This document shows, one piece after another, positions 1 to 8,223 of a stretch of 64,000 nucleotides of DNA. Below the pieces are notes generated by a model. The model did no database searches. It saw only the letters and a program-made list of their open reading frames with translations, and was not told the origin of the DNA. Positions within the stretch are counted from its first letter, which is position 1; each line of letters opens with the position of its first letter. This DNA comes from Spirosoma fluviale (GTDB lineage: Bacteria > Bacteroidota > Bacteroidia > Cytophagales > Spirosomataceae). The stretch lies in assembly GCF_900230225.1 (NCBI RefSeq), contig NZ_OCNH01000001.1:1240001-1304000 (forward strand), given 5' to 3'. The translations under genes were made by a program, and so were the position numbers.

Positions 1-322
1 CATTGACAAACGCCCGTGATTTACCGCTCACGCCAATTTCCCGGCGAACGATGCAGGTATCTGAATAATCGAGTTCTTCGTCATCAAAGATTTGCTCGAT
101 CCGATAGCCGGATACGCCAAATGTCCCCTCGATAATACATTTCTGTTCGGGGTTGTACAAGACGCGCGTGTCGGCCCGGTTGCCAAGCAGCAACCCAATG
201 GCTCCGAGAATAATTGACTTTCCTGCACCTGTTTCGCCCGTTACGATATTGAGTTCACGGTCGGGCGAGAGTTCCAGTTCGTCAATCAGCGCGTAATTCT
301 TTATGAATAAATGCGAAAGCAA
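1..322 (-). CDS. recN: DNA repair protein RecN, N-terminal part (cut by window edge)
   Basis: RecN is an SMC-like ATPase of double-strand-break repair. Only the first 107 codons lie in the window. The reading begins MLSHLFIKNYALIDELEL and contains the Walker A loop GETGAGKS (about residues 30-37), followed by the GNRADT segment typical of RecN. No ATG lies between the upstream in-frame TAA and this N-terminus, and the family start MLSH falls on TTG, so a TTG start at 322 is chosen. It lies downstream of the DUF4835 gene in the same direction, the last seen member of a bamD-rpoZ-coaBC-DUF4835-recN series. The identification is secure; the start is inferred from family alignment by memory. Confidence 0.93.
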   Translation of the reverse strand, partial: MLSHLFIKNYALIDELELSPDRELNIVTGETGAGKSIILGAIGLLLGNRADTRVLYNPEQKCIIEGTFGVSGYRIEQIFDDEELDYSDTCIVRREIGVSGKSRAFVN

Positions 323-388
323 AATCAGCGAATAGTTAGCAGTGAGTAAGGGCGGTAAATAAAGGTAAAATTACGTACCGTCAGTAAC

Positions 389-1294
389 TTACTGGATTAG
401 TTTTCGGTAGTTTTCTGTTTTGGCCGGGTCGAGGAATGACAGTAAATCGAATGCCTGTTTTCGTTCGGCCGGTGTTCCTTCGTAAAGGATATTGAATAGT
501 TCCTGCGACTTGGCGTCAAAAAACGAATTGATCAGAACAGAATTCGGTAGTTGCAGGCCAATGGTCCGTATGGTATTCAATAAGGCAATCGTTTGTTTCC
601 GAACCTGCACAGGGTTAGCCGCAAAGATGTCCAGGCCCTGACGGTGGTAGTTATAAAGCCCATCCCGGAATGGCAGCAATTGCTGGTTTTGCAGGTTCTC
701 AATGAGCCAGTACCGGTTTCGTCGGTCGCCCCCGGTTTGCCAGGAGCCATTGGGCGATCCCTGCTGCGCCAGGTTGGTAATGGCATAGGCCCGTTGAATG
801 AACTGATTTCCGCCTTGTTTGCTGAACGTGTCGTAATCGACGGCCATGATTACATTGGCATAAAACGCCAGTAAGGAGGTCAGGTCGTCTGAAAACTGAT
901 TTTCCCGGTAATAAACGGGTGTTGTTGGCAGGTAAACAAAGTTAAATGCCCGGTCAACATAACTGAACGTAGTTGTTTCATACGTTGTGCCATACACAGG
1001 GCGCGTCACAATAATTTGCGCCGTTGCTTCAAAAGCCCCCTGCGTCAGTGATTTCAACAGATTGATGTTCAATGAGCAGTTAATTCGTTCGGCTACGGAA
1101 AACTGGTCATTGCTCCATCGCCGGTTGTTCATAAACTCGGTAATGATGCCTTTTAACTGGTTTACGTAAGAGAAATCCGTTTTCTGCTGAGCAAATAGCT
1201 GATCGGAGTTGATCGTAACCTGGCAATTCAGCTCCTGAGCGCTTGCCGAAGCTGCCAGACAGCTTACTAACAGTAAAATGCGTATTGCTTTCAT
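389..1294 (-). CDS. DUF4835 family secreted protein
   Basis: This is a 301-residue protein with a clear Sec signal peptide (MKAIRILLLVSCLAASASAQ). The mature part begins ELNCQVTINSDQ, the typical opening of the DUF4835 family found between coaBC and recN in Bacteroidota. Function is unknown; an envelope or periplasmic location follows from the signal peptide. It sits 18 bases downstream of coaBC on the same strand and is probably cotranscribed with it. No catalytic motif is visible. Family assignment rests on the N-terminal motif, the length and the conserved neighbourhood. Confidence 0.88.
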   Translation of the reverse strand: MKAIRILLLVSCLAASASAQELNCQVTINSDQLFAQQKTDFSYVNQLKGIITEFMNNRRWSNDQFSVAERINCSLNINLLKSLTQGAFEATAQIIVTRPVYGTTYETTTFSYVDRAFNFVYLPTTPVYYRENQFSDDLTSLLAFYANVIMAVDYDTFSKQGGNQFIQRAYAITNLAQQGSPNGSWQTGGDRRNRYWLIENLQNQQLLPFRDGLYNYHRQGLDIFAANPVQVRKQTIALLNTIRTIGLQLPNSVLINSFFDAKSQELFNILYEGTPAERKQAFDLLSFLDPAKTENYRKLIQ

Positions 1295-1312
1295 GGATAA
1301 GACCCTACTTTG

Positions 1313-2551
1313 TCAGAGCGACTTTACGACTAACGTAACCAAATCCAGTGCCACTTCGTCTTTTGTTTTTAGTGGAAATTCGTGGATTTGTTCGTCTTTA
1401 TCTATAACGGTAATCTTGTTGGTGTCGTGCCCGAAACCGGCTCCTGAATCACGAAGTGAATTTAACACAATCCAGTCTAAATTCTTAGCATAAAGTTTCT
1501 TAAGTGCATTGGCTTGCTCATTGTCTGTTTCCAGCGCGAAACCCATCAGTAACTGTCCGGGTTGTTTTCGCTTCCCGAGTGTAGCGGCAATGTCGGTTGT
1601 TTTAGTCAATTCGAGCGAAAAAAGCGTTTCTGCCTTCTTGATCTTCCGGTCGGCAGGGTGAGCGGGGGTGTAATCGGCTACGGCGGCACTCAGGACAACA
1701 ATATCGGCCATGTTAAATTCCGATTCCGTTGCTTCGAACATATCCTGTGCCGACCGAACATCAATGCGTTTTATACTGGGGGCCGGTAGGGGCAGAGCTG
1801 TTGGCCCACTCACCAGCGTTACCTCGGCGCCGGTTTCGGCAAAGGCTTTTGCGATGGCATACCCCATCTTTCCCGTTGAATGATTGCTGATGTACCGCAC
1901 AGGATCGATAGGCTCCTGGGTTGGCCCTGCCGTGATCAAGACCCGTTTGCCGGCTAACACGCCTGGCTTACTTCGTTCTACCTGTTGTAAGTTTGACCAG
2001 AAATCAGTTAAAGTCCGGATAATTGTTTCGGGTTCTGCCAGTCGCCCTTCACCAACCAATCCACTGGCTAACTCGCCGTGTTCTGCCTTAATAATATGAT
2101 TACCAAAACTAGTGAGCCGACGCAGATTGTCGACCGTTGATGGATGGCTGTACATGTCGACATCCATGGCGGGTGCAAAAAATACCGGGCATCGCGCCGA
2201 CAAATAAACCGCCGAAAGTAGATCATTGCAAATACCCGTTGCACATCGGGCCAGTGTATGGGCCGAGGCCGGAGCGATCACGATGGCATCGGCCCAAAGT
2301 CCCAGGTCGACATGATTGTTCCAGCTTCCATCGCCCGGTCGGTTTGACTCCGTATTGACGAATGTCGATAAAACAGGGCGTTTCGATAAGGTTGCCAGCG
2401 TGAGCGGAGTAATAAATTGCTGGGCCGATGCCGTCATAACGACCTGCACCTCGGCACCAGCCTTCACTAACAGCCGAGTCAACAACGCCGACTTATAGGC
2501 CGAGATACTACCCGTTACGCCCAAAAGAATTCGCTTCCCTGCTAGTGACAT
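1313..2551 (-). CDS. coaBC: Bifunctional phosphopantothenoylcysteine decarboxylase / phosphopantothenate-cysteine ligase CoaBC
   Basis: This enzyme catalyses two steps of coenzyme A synthesis: CTP-dependent coupling of 4'-phosphopantothenate to cysteine, then FMN-dependent decarboxylation. The N-terminal CoaC flavoprotein domain (about residues 1-180) has the opening ILLGVTGSISAYK, the active-site His80 in WNNHVDLG, and PAMDVDMYSHPST, the bacteroidete form of the PAMN loop. The C-terminal CoaB domain starts near residue 200 with RVLITAGPTQEPIDPVRYIS and carries NHSTGKMG. At 412 residues it is full length. It follows the rpoZ-like gene on the same strand, with a palindromic repeat in the gap just before its start. 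Confidence 0.97.
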   Translation of the reverse strand: MSLAGKRILLGVTGSISAYKSALLTRLLVKAGAEVQVVMTASAQQFITPLTLATLSKRPVLSTFVNTESNRPGDGSWNNHVDLGLWADAIVIAPASAHTLARCATGICNDLLSAVYLSARCPVFFAPAMDVDMYSHPSTVDNLRRLTSFGNHIIKAEHGELASGLVGEGRLAEPETIIRTLTDFWSNLQQVERSKPGVLAGKRVLITAGPTQEPIDPVRYISNHSTGKMGYAIAKAFAETGAEVTLVSGPTALPLPAPSIKRIDVRSAQDMFEATESEFNMADIVVLSAAVADYTPAHPADRKIKKAETLFSLELTKTTDIAATLGKRKQPGQLLMGFALETDNEQANALKKLYAKNLDWIVLNSLRDSGAGFGHDTNKITVIDKDEQIHEFPLKTKDEVALDLVTLVVKSL

Positions 2552-2637
2552 TGGTTAATGGTTAATGGTTAATGGGTATCGGTTAATAGGTATTGGGGAC
2601 GCTTAACCAATACCTATTAACCAATAACCATTAACCA
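2552..2637. repeat. Imperfect palindromic repeat built from TTAACCATT-type units
   Basis: Runs of GGTTAAT on one side are mirrored by ATTAACC on the other. The inner arms 2581-2596 and 2607-2622 are perfect 16-base inverted repeats, and outer TTAATGG/CCATTAA copies extend the stem. It fills the space directly before the coaBC start codon, so a long hairpin would form in the leader if rpoZ and coaBC are cotranscribed. It is also internally iterated (three GGTTAAT copies). Confidence 0.75.
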
Positions 2638-2649
2638 GCTATAAAACAC

Positions 2650-2684
2650 CAATGACCGCACAGTACAGCACTGCGCGGTCATTG
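2650..2684 (-). terminator. Hairpin downstream of the rpoZ-like gene
   Basis: Perfect 10-base arms CAATGACCGC (2650-2659) and GCGGTCATTG (2675-2684) follow the stop codon of the omega-subunit gene by 17 bases. There is no strong U-tract, so this is a possible terminator or transcript-end stabiliser. Confidence 0.5.
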
Positions 2685-2701
2685 AAAAGCTGTGCAGTGG
2701 T

Positions 2702-3016
2702 TTACTGCTGAGCGTCTTCTTCGTTATAACGCCAGTAGACTTTACCTTCCAGAAACTCATCCGTAGCAATGGAAGTAGGCTTGGGCATGCGCTCGTAAAA
2801 CTTGGAGATCTCTATCTGCTCCCGGTTTTCGAAGACTTCTTCAAGGTTATCAACCGCCGAAACGAACTCCGATAGTTTGTTGCTCAACTCTTCTTTGTTC
2901 TTCGTGGCAATCTGACGAGCACGTTTCGAAATGATCGATACCGATTCGTACAGGTTCCCGGTTTGAGCCGCAATCTTGTCGTTATTACGGGTGATGATTG
3001 ATGGATTTGTTGCCAT
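2702..3016 (-). CDS. DNA-directed RNA polymerase omega subunit family protein (RpoZ-like)
   Basis: This 104-residue protein resembles the bacteroidete omega-type subunit. The central segment with LYESVSIISKRARQIA and KEELSNKLSEF corresponds to the omega helix that clamps the beta' C-terminus in RNA polymerase. The C-terminal FLEGKVYWR stretch is typical of the Bacteroidota version. It lies between bamD (upstream, 80-base gap) and coaBC, the usual position in this phylum. The role (assembly and stability of core RNA polymerase) comes from family knowledge. Confidence 0.88.
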   Translation of the reverse strand: MATNPSIITRNNDKIAAQTGNLYESVSIISKRARQIATKNKEELSNKLSEFVSAVDNLEEVFENREQIEISKFYERMPKPTSIATDEFLEGKVYWRYNEEDAQQ

Positions 3017-3096
3017 AATAGTTTATAATCGGTATTTGGTATAAAGTCAATCAAAGTTGAAGTCATGAGATCATACACTTCAGCCCGTAATTAATG

Positions 3097-3996
3097 TTAA
3101 TTGGCTGCCGTCACTTTTGCAGGGCGGTTGGCATCTTTTAATCGCGCTTTTTCTTTTTCGCGTTCCTGCTCCAGCTTATCCAGGCGATCAATTTCTTTCT
3201 GGCTGGTTTCAAACATCTTTTCCGACTGTTTGAGAAACTGGCTGTTTGGGTATTTGTCCACAAATGCCTGATGATAACCGATCGCTTCCTGATAACGTTC
3301 CTTTTGCTTCGTTTCCAGGCTATTTTGTGCCAGGCTAAACTCGGCGTCAACTTTTAGATAGGCCAGTTCTTCGTTGTATTCAGAATCCGGGAAATCCTTC
3401 TGGAAGTTATTGATAGCGATTACGGCAGATTTGTAAGAGGCAATATTGAAGCCGCTGGTTTTGTAGTACAGTTTGGCTTTTTCGTAGGCTTTCCGTTCCA
3501 GTTTTCCGCGAAGCTCTAGAATCAACTTTGTCGACTCCTCTTTGTATTTGCTATCAGGATAAGCATTGATGAAATCCTGAAGTGCCGATGTTGCCGTCAG
3601 CGTATTAGACTGGTCGAGGTTGAACGAAGGCGTGTCTTTGTAAAGCGAGTAGGCATACATATACATGGCCTCCTGTGCGTATTCTGAGCGCGCGAAAGTC
3701 TCGTAAAATTTCTTGAACAGCGTGGCACTCAGAAGATATTGCTGTTGCTGATATTGCGTGTAAGCATAGTAAAACTGAGCCATTTCGGACTCATTACTAC
3801 CCTTAAGTACGGGGATCAATTCTTCAAACAAAAGGCCTGCCCGATACCAATCTGCCTTTTTGTAGTATTCAAGAGCACCTTTGTACTTCGCGTCATCACT
3901 CCCACTTTTCTGCAATTTTGAAAACGGGCTGCATGAGCCAAGCAGAAATACGACCCCAATCCCTAACAGAATTTTACCAATATGACGGTTTTGCAT
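3097..3996 (-). CDS. bamD: Outer membrane protein assembly factor BamD (lipoprotein)
   Basis: BamD is the TPR lipoprotein of the BAM complex, which inserts beta-barrels into the outer membrane. The chosen start, MQNRHIGKILLGIGVV, gives a 299-residue protein with a lipobox LLGSC and lipidated Cys22. TPR-type helices fill about residues 35-270 (ALEYYKKADWYRAGLLFEEL, FINAYPDSKYKEE, VDKYPNSQF). The C-terminal tail is strongly charged (EQEREKEKARLK). An upstream in-frame ATG at 4032 was rejected because it puts 12 residues before the signal peptide and a TATCTTTG promoter element lies inside that stretch. It heads the rpoZ-coaBC-DUF4835-recN series. Confidence 0.92.
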   Translation of the reverse strand: MQNRHIGKILLGIGVVFLLGSCSPFSKLQKSGSDDAKYKGALEYYKKADWYRAGLLFEELIPVLKGSNESEMAQFYYAYTQYQQQQYLLSATLFKKFYETFARSEYAQEAMYMYAYSLYKDTPSFNLDQSNTLTATSALQDFINAYPDSKYKEESTKLILELRGKLERKAYEKAKLYYKTSGFNIASYKSAVIAINNFQKDFPDSEYNEELAYLKVDAEFSLAQNSLETKQKERYQEAIGYHQAFVDKYPNSQFLKQSEKMFETSQKEIDRLDKLEQEREKEKARLKDANRPAKVTAAN

Positions 3997-4003
3997 ATGC
4001 TTG

Positions 4004-4011
4004 CAAAGATA
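4004..4011 (-). promoter_or_regulatory. Bacteroidete -7 element (TATCTTTG) for bamD
   Basis: On the minus strand TATCTTTG matches the TAnnTTTG consensus and ends 7 bases before the BamD start codon. A transcript would begin almost at the ATG, suggesting a leaderless or near-leaderless mRNA. No clear -33 TTTG was found. Confidence 0.5.
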
Positions 4012-4120
4012 CAAAAAAAATAAAGGCTTCATCGAATTAACGAGGATGAAGCCCTGTATAGTGCTGGAAATGATAAAGGATTTGGCTTATTTTAGGGTAT
4101 TTTAACAACTACTATCCAGC

Positions 4121-4774
4121 TCACTGATGGCGTACCAGCAATCGTTTGGTTGCCACTTTTTTGCCGTCGACCGACAATTGGTAGAGGTAGTAACCGGTGT
4201 CTAATAGCCGTGTTCCAATTCGAACTTTGCGCTCATTGCGCTCCAGTTCATACTCGGCAACGGGAGCACCCAGTACGTTGAGCAGAACCAGTTTTGCATC
4301 GCCCGTTCCATTGAACTGATAGTCAATTTCAGCAACATCGTCAGCCGGGTTTGGGTATGCATTGGACACCCATAGTTTTTCGTTGGTATACAGCCGGTTT
4401 TCCGCTTTTCCTTCCTGAGCAATAGCCGATGTTCGGGGAGCACTCTCAACCGTTGGTACGCTCTCGGCAGCGGTTGCATGCGTTGGAATTTTGGCACCGC
4501 TGTGTGTCATCATGATTGAGCGATAATGCTCATTGATCGCGCTGTTTTTGTGCAGGGCCATCGACCGGTCCAGACCAGAAAGGGACGGGCTGGGAGCGAT
4601 CGAAAATCGCTGAGTTGGCAGACCGGTTGTTGGTTTGCGTACGGATGAGGTACGACCCAGTTCGAGTCGGCTTCCTTTCCGCGCATCAGAATCCCGCTGG
4701 GCGACCTGCGCCTGGAGCGGGGCAACTGCGGTTAGCAAGCCCATCAATACACCAATAAGTATAATTTGTTTCAT
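4121..4774 (-). CDS. T9SS type A sorting domain protein (secreted)
   Basis: This 217-residue exported protein starts with a signal peptide (MKQIILIGVLMGLLTAVAPLQAQ). Residues about 25-130 are low complexity, rich in Ser, Thr, Ala and Arg, without a recognised domain. The last 80 residues form a Por secretion C-terminal domain: the NAYPNPADDVAEIDY opening, the VLLNVLGAPV strand, and the ending DTGYYLYQLSVDGKKV...TKRLLV. Such domains direct passage through the type IX system and usually cell-surface anchoring. With so short a passenger part, an adhesive or structural role is as likely as an enzymatic one. It stands alone between bamD and the OstA-like gene. Confidence 0.9.
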   Translation of the reverse strand: MKQIILIGVLMGLLTAVAPLQAQVAQRDSDARKGSRLELGRTSSVRKPTTGLPTQRFSIAPSPSLSGLDRSMALHKNSAINEHYRSIMMTHSGAKIPTHATAAESVPTVESAPRTSAIAQEGKAENRLYTNEKLWVSNAYPNPADDVAEIDYQFNGTGDAKLVLLNVLGAPVAEYELERNERKVRIGTRLLDTGYYLYQLSVDGKKVATKRLLVRHQ

Positions 4775-4869
4775 GTAAGTCTACTTCAGGTACACACCTA
4801 TACAACACAAACCTATTCATCTTAAAAGACAAAGTCAACGGGCTATTGTCTAAAAAATTGTTAAAACAG

Positions 4870-6714
4870 TCAATTATTACCTTTTCGAACCAATTTTTGG
4901 GCCAAAGGTTTAATTGTGCTCTTATTTTTTAATGTTTTTCTAATTACCGGTTGCTCTGCCGGGGGCACTTCAAGCCATAAAACCTGATTTTTAGTTGGTT
5001 TTTCCGCTTCCCGCCACCGGAAACCATCAAGTTGCTGGACATCCGGTGTTAATTCTTTCGGCGGGATAAGTTGAGAATCCGGGTGGCCATAAAACCGAAT
5101 TCGCCCAACCTTGTTATCCTCGAATTCAATATTCATTCGGCTCGATTCTACATGGTTCAAACCTATTAATTTGTTCTTATCATCAACGGCATAATAAATG
5201 CTTTGTCCGTTGCCATCGACCAGTACTCGGTCCAGCACTGTCTGTTCCTGATTAAGTACCGTAGTAGACGCGGGTGAACTGCTTTTTGACGTCAATACGC
5301 GTTTCGGTGGGGTATTCGTTGCAACAGCAGAGGCAGAACGGGGAGAATTTGCTTTTGACGAAACCCGGGTAGATTGCTCAGTTGGTGCATTCAGCGTTGT
5401 TGACGCGATTTTAGTCGCGAAATACGCCGTTATGGTACGCCCTTTTATCTGGTTATAATTCTTGAGTGTATCGAGAGAAATAACGAATGATTTCGCTTTC
5501 AAATACATCGTCTGTATCCTGTTGTTTTTAAGCACCGCCCGCATGGAATCGGCTTCCATCTGGTACTTGTTCTGGCTCCAGACAATGGGTTTTTTAAAGA
5601 AATAAATGGTCGAATCGGCGGTGTCGTAAATCAATGAATCGCACTTGCTTTGAAGGTCTGATTTATACAAAAGCACGTTTTTCTGACCGAGCAACCGGCG
5701 GGTATTTGTGAGCTTATTATCAAAAGAAAACAAGGTATCGGCTCGCAAATAGAGCGTGTCTTTCGATGCTTCATTTGCCAGACTTTTGGCAACGGGATGC
5801 CCGGTTACCCGCGAAATCCCGGCCTTGCCATTATACCGGACATGATCGCCGGTAATAACTGCCTGACGGTCTTTGGCAATCATGATCACATTGCCCTTGG
5901 CTATCCCTAACTCCGACACGTTATCGTAATAAAGGGAATCACCTGTTAGTCGGTATTTAGGCGTTTCAACCGTTGCCCTCCGCTGGAAGTTTGATATGCC
6001 GGACGTCGTATTGTATTGCCCTGCCACCGCCGTCAGGACGCCGTCTTTGTTGGTTATGCGCGTTGGCCCCTGAAAGGTGGCGATTCGGGTAATGGAGTTA
6101 TAGAGCAGTGAATCGGCCGTGAGTGTACCTTTGGTGTTGACCAGCCGAACATTCTGTCGGAAAGTAAACAGTTTGGTGCGGGTATCGTAATAGCCTTCCC
6201 GGCTGGTGAGCACATTTTCTTTATCAACAATACGGCCGGGTGTGGGGTAGTGCGCAATGCCAGACAGCATGTCGTAATCGAGCTGAGCGGTTGTCAGCGT
6301 CATTTTTCGGTCGCGTAAACTTACCCGACCACGTACATTTGCCTGTCGGGTATTGCCGTAATAAAACAAAGTATCGCCCCGAACGGTAATGGTGTCTCCC
6401 TGAATGATCTGGACATTGCCATAGGCTTCAATCACATTGGTCGTTGCGTTCTGAATAGCCAGATCACAATACATCAACACGCCTTTCTGGCGAAATCGGA
6501 CGTTATTGTATATTTTTCGAACAACCTGACCGGGTACGTTCATACCCACCAGGCTGTCTGAACCCGGTAGTAGCTCCACTTTATCGGCTGCGCTACCGGG
6601 CGTCGATGGGCGTCCGGACGGTGGAGCACCCACCTGAGCCAGCAAATCGGCTGAAACAAGTAGTGAACCAACGAGAACGAAAGCGGCAAGAAAACGGGTA
6701 AGCAAACGAATCAT
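4870..6714 (-). CDS. OstA-like protein (LptA/LptD-type envelope transport family)
   Basis: This 614-residue protein has a signal peptide (MIRLLTRFLAAFVLVG...). It is built from repeated beta segments of the OstA/LptA jellyroll type, with recurring YGNVQIIQGD, LRADTLFSFDN and ADSLLYNS motifs, in which lipopolysaccharide is carried across the periplasm. Residues about 430-500 are a Ser/Thr/Pro-rich linker. There is no C-terminal LptD barrel. A TTG start at 6747 is possible, but ATG 6714 begins exactly at the signal peptide. It is divergent from tilS with 33 bases between the starts. The substrate is inferred from the family. Confidence 0.85.
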   Translation of the reverse strand: MIRLLTRFLAAFVLVGSLLVSADLLAQVGAPPSGRPSTPGSAADKVELLPGSDSLVGMNVPGQVVRKIYNNVRFRQKGVLMYCDLAIQNATTNVIEAYGNVQIIQGDTITVRGDTLFYYGNTRQANVRGRVSLRDRKMTLTTAQLDYDMLSGIAHYPTPGRIVDKENVLTSREGYYDTRTKLFTFRQNVRLVNTKGTLTADSLLYNSITRIATFQGPTRITNKDGVLTAVAGQYNTTSGISNFQRRATVETPKYRLTGDSLYYDNVSELGIAKGNVIMIAKDRQAVITGDHVRYNGKAGISRVTGHPVAKSLANEASKDTLYLRADTLFSFDNKLTNTRRLLGQKNVLLYKSDLQSKCDSLIYDTADSTIYFFKKPIVWSQNKYQMEADSMRAVLKNNRIQTMYLKAKSFVISLDTLKNYNQIKGRTITAYFATKIASTTLNAPTEQSTRVSSKANSPRSASAVATNTPPKRVLTSKSSSPASTTVLNQEQTVLDRVLVDGNGQSIYYAVDDKNKLIGLNHVESSRMNIEFEDNKVGRIRFYGHPDSQLIPPKELTPDVQQLDGFRWREAEKPTKNQVLWLEVPPAEQPVIRKTLKNKSTIKPLAQKLVRKGNN

Positions 6715-6747
6715 AGTGACAAAACTACGGCTTAGGGCCGACTCCAA

Positions 6748-8088
6748 ATGATTGAAGAAGGATTTTTAGGATTTATTAACGACAATCAACTCTTCAAACC
6801 GAGCGATCGGGTGCTTTTGGCAGTCAGTGGCGGCATCGACTCAATCGTTATGGCGGAGCTGTTTTATCGGTCTGGTCAACCGTTTGCGATAGCTCACGTT
6901 AACTTTTCTATGCGTGGAGCCGCTTCGGAAGCTGATGCTGTTTTCGTTCAAAACAAGGCGGAGAGCTATGGGGTTCCGTTTCATTTAATCCGTTTCGACA
7001 CGCAGGCTATTGCCCGCGAGCGGGGTATATCCATTCAGATGGCCGCTCGTGAACTTCGGTATGACTGGTTTGCTCAACTGCTCAGCGAGTTTTCATATGC
7101 CTGTCTGGCCACGGCGCATCATAAAAACGATATCCTCGAAACGCTGTTGCTCAATCTGACGCGTGGAACAGGAATAGCGGGTTTACATGGTATTCTGCCC
7201 CGCCAAAATCAGGTTGTGCGCCCTTTGTTATTTGCCACTCGGGATCAGATAACTGCTTATGCTGCCTCGAATAACCTGGACTATCGGGAGGATAGCTCAA
7301 ACGCCGATACTAAATATGCCCGGAATCGAATTCGTCACCTTGTTGTGCCCGTGCTTACCGACCTGAACCCCGGGCTCTGGCAAACATTGCCACGAACCGT
7401 TGAGCGGTTGAGAGCCGCCGAAACGCTCATGCGAGCCGAACTGGACCGCTCCTGGCAGGCAATTGCCGATGTTCAGGGGAGTGCCATACTGCTTCCCCGC
7501 AATAAGCTACTCGCTCAGTCTGAACTGCCCTTTCGACTGATGGAATGGCTAAAGCCATTCGGCTTTACCAACGATCAGGCACCATTGTTGGTTACTTCCC
7601 TTGCCCAGCCCGTGGGGCAGGTGTTTCAGTCGGCCACACACCGGATAATCCACGAACGGAACGGTCTGCTGCTTGAGGCTATCACCCCGTCCGGCGAGTT
7701 CGAAATCCAACTGACCAACTGGCCGGATACTCCTATCTCTATAGGGGACCGCTATACGCTGACCACCAACGTATTCGAAAGGCCGATTGACTTTGCTATT
7801 CCGACTGCGCCCGAGGTAGCTTGTCTTGACGTTGACCGGTTAACGTTCCCGCTAACGATTCGTCTCTGGAAACAGGGAGATAAGATTCGTCCCATTGGTT
7901 TAAACGGGCATAAATTGGTAAGCGACTTACTGAATGATCTAAAGCTGAGTAGGTCTGAACGTGAACAAACCGCTGTGCTTCTATCGGGTAACGAAATTGT
8001 CTGGGTTATCGGACGTCGGATAGCACATTCGTTTAGAATTACTAGCAAGACGCGCCGAATAGGGAAGTTTACGTGGAGTTTAAAGTAA
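6748..8088 (+). CDS. tilS: tRNA(Ile)-lysidine synthetase TilS
   Basis: TilS changes cytidine 34 of the CAU-anticodon isoleucine tRNA to lysidine, so that it reads AUA codons. The PP-loop motif SGGIDS is at residues 27-32, and the N-terminal nucleotide-binding domain carries ATAHHKNDILET and LTRGTGIAGLHGI. The segment YREDSSNADTKYARNRIRH is the characteristic tRNA-contact motif. The C-terminal TilS domain includes LTIRLWKQGDKIRPIGL. At 446 residues it is full length. It begins at ATG 6748 and is divergent from the OstA-like gene. Confidence 0.97.
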   Translation: MIEEGFLGFINDNQLFKPSDRVLLAVSGGIDSIVMAELFYRSGQPFAIAHVNFSMRGAASEADAVFVQNKAESYGVPFHLIRFDTQAIARERGISIQMAARELRYDWFAQLLSEFSYACLATAHHKNDILETLLLNLTRGTGIAGLHGILPRQNQVVRPLLFATRDQITAYAASNNLDYREDSSNADTKYARNRIRHLVVPVLTDLNPGLWQTLPRTVERLRAAETLMRAELDRSWQAIADVQGSAILLPRNKLLAQSELPFRLMEWLKPFGFTNDQAPLLVTSLAQPVGQVFQSATHRIIHERNGLLLEAITPSGEFEIQLTNWPDTPISIGDRYTLTTNVFERPIDFAIPTAPEVACLDVDRLTFPLTIRLWKQGDKIRPIGLNGHKLVSDLLNDLKLSRSEREQTAVLLSGNEIVWVIGRRIAHSFRITSKTRRIGKFTWSLK

Positions 8089-8092
8089 TGGG

Positions 8093-8125
8093 TTTGATAG
8101 TCAGTGAGTTAACGGTGTAAGTTTG
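8093..8125 (+). promoter_or_regulatory. Bacteroidete sigma-A promoter for the PorE-like gene
   Basis: TTTG (8093-8096), a 21-base spacer and TAAGTTTG (8118-8125) match the TTTG / TAnnTTTG consensus. The predicted start near 8130 gives a leader of about 95 bases before ATG 8224. Confidence 0.65.
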
Positions 8126-8223
8126 ATGGCTTATGAGAGAATTGCCCATAGGAGTTGAAAAGTTGGCATTCTATTTGTTGCTATTTGACCGAGCCCATAT
8201 TTTCTTATAACTCACTACTATTT

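Noticed and set aside
2552-2637. The repeated GGTTAAT units as a possible CRISPR array
   Set aside because: Units are only about 7 bases, without spacers, and form a palindrome.
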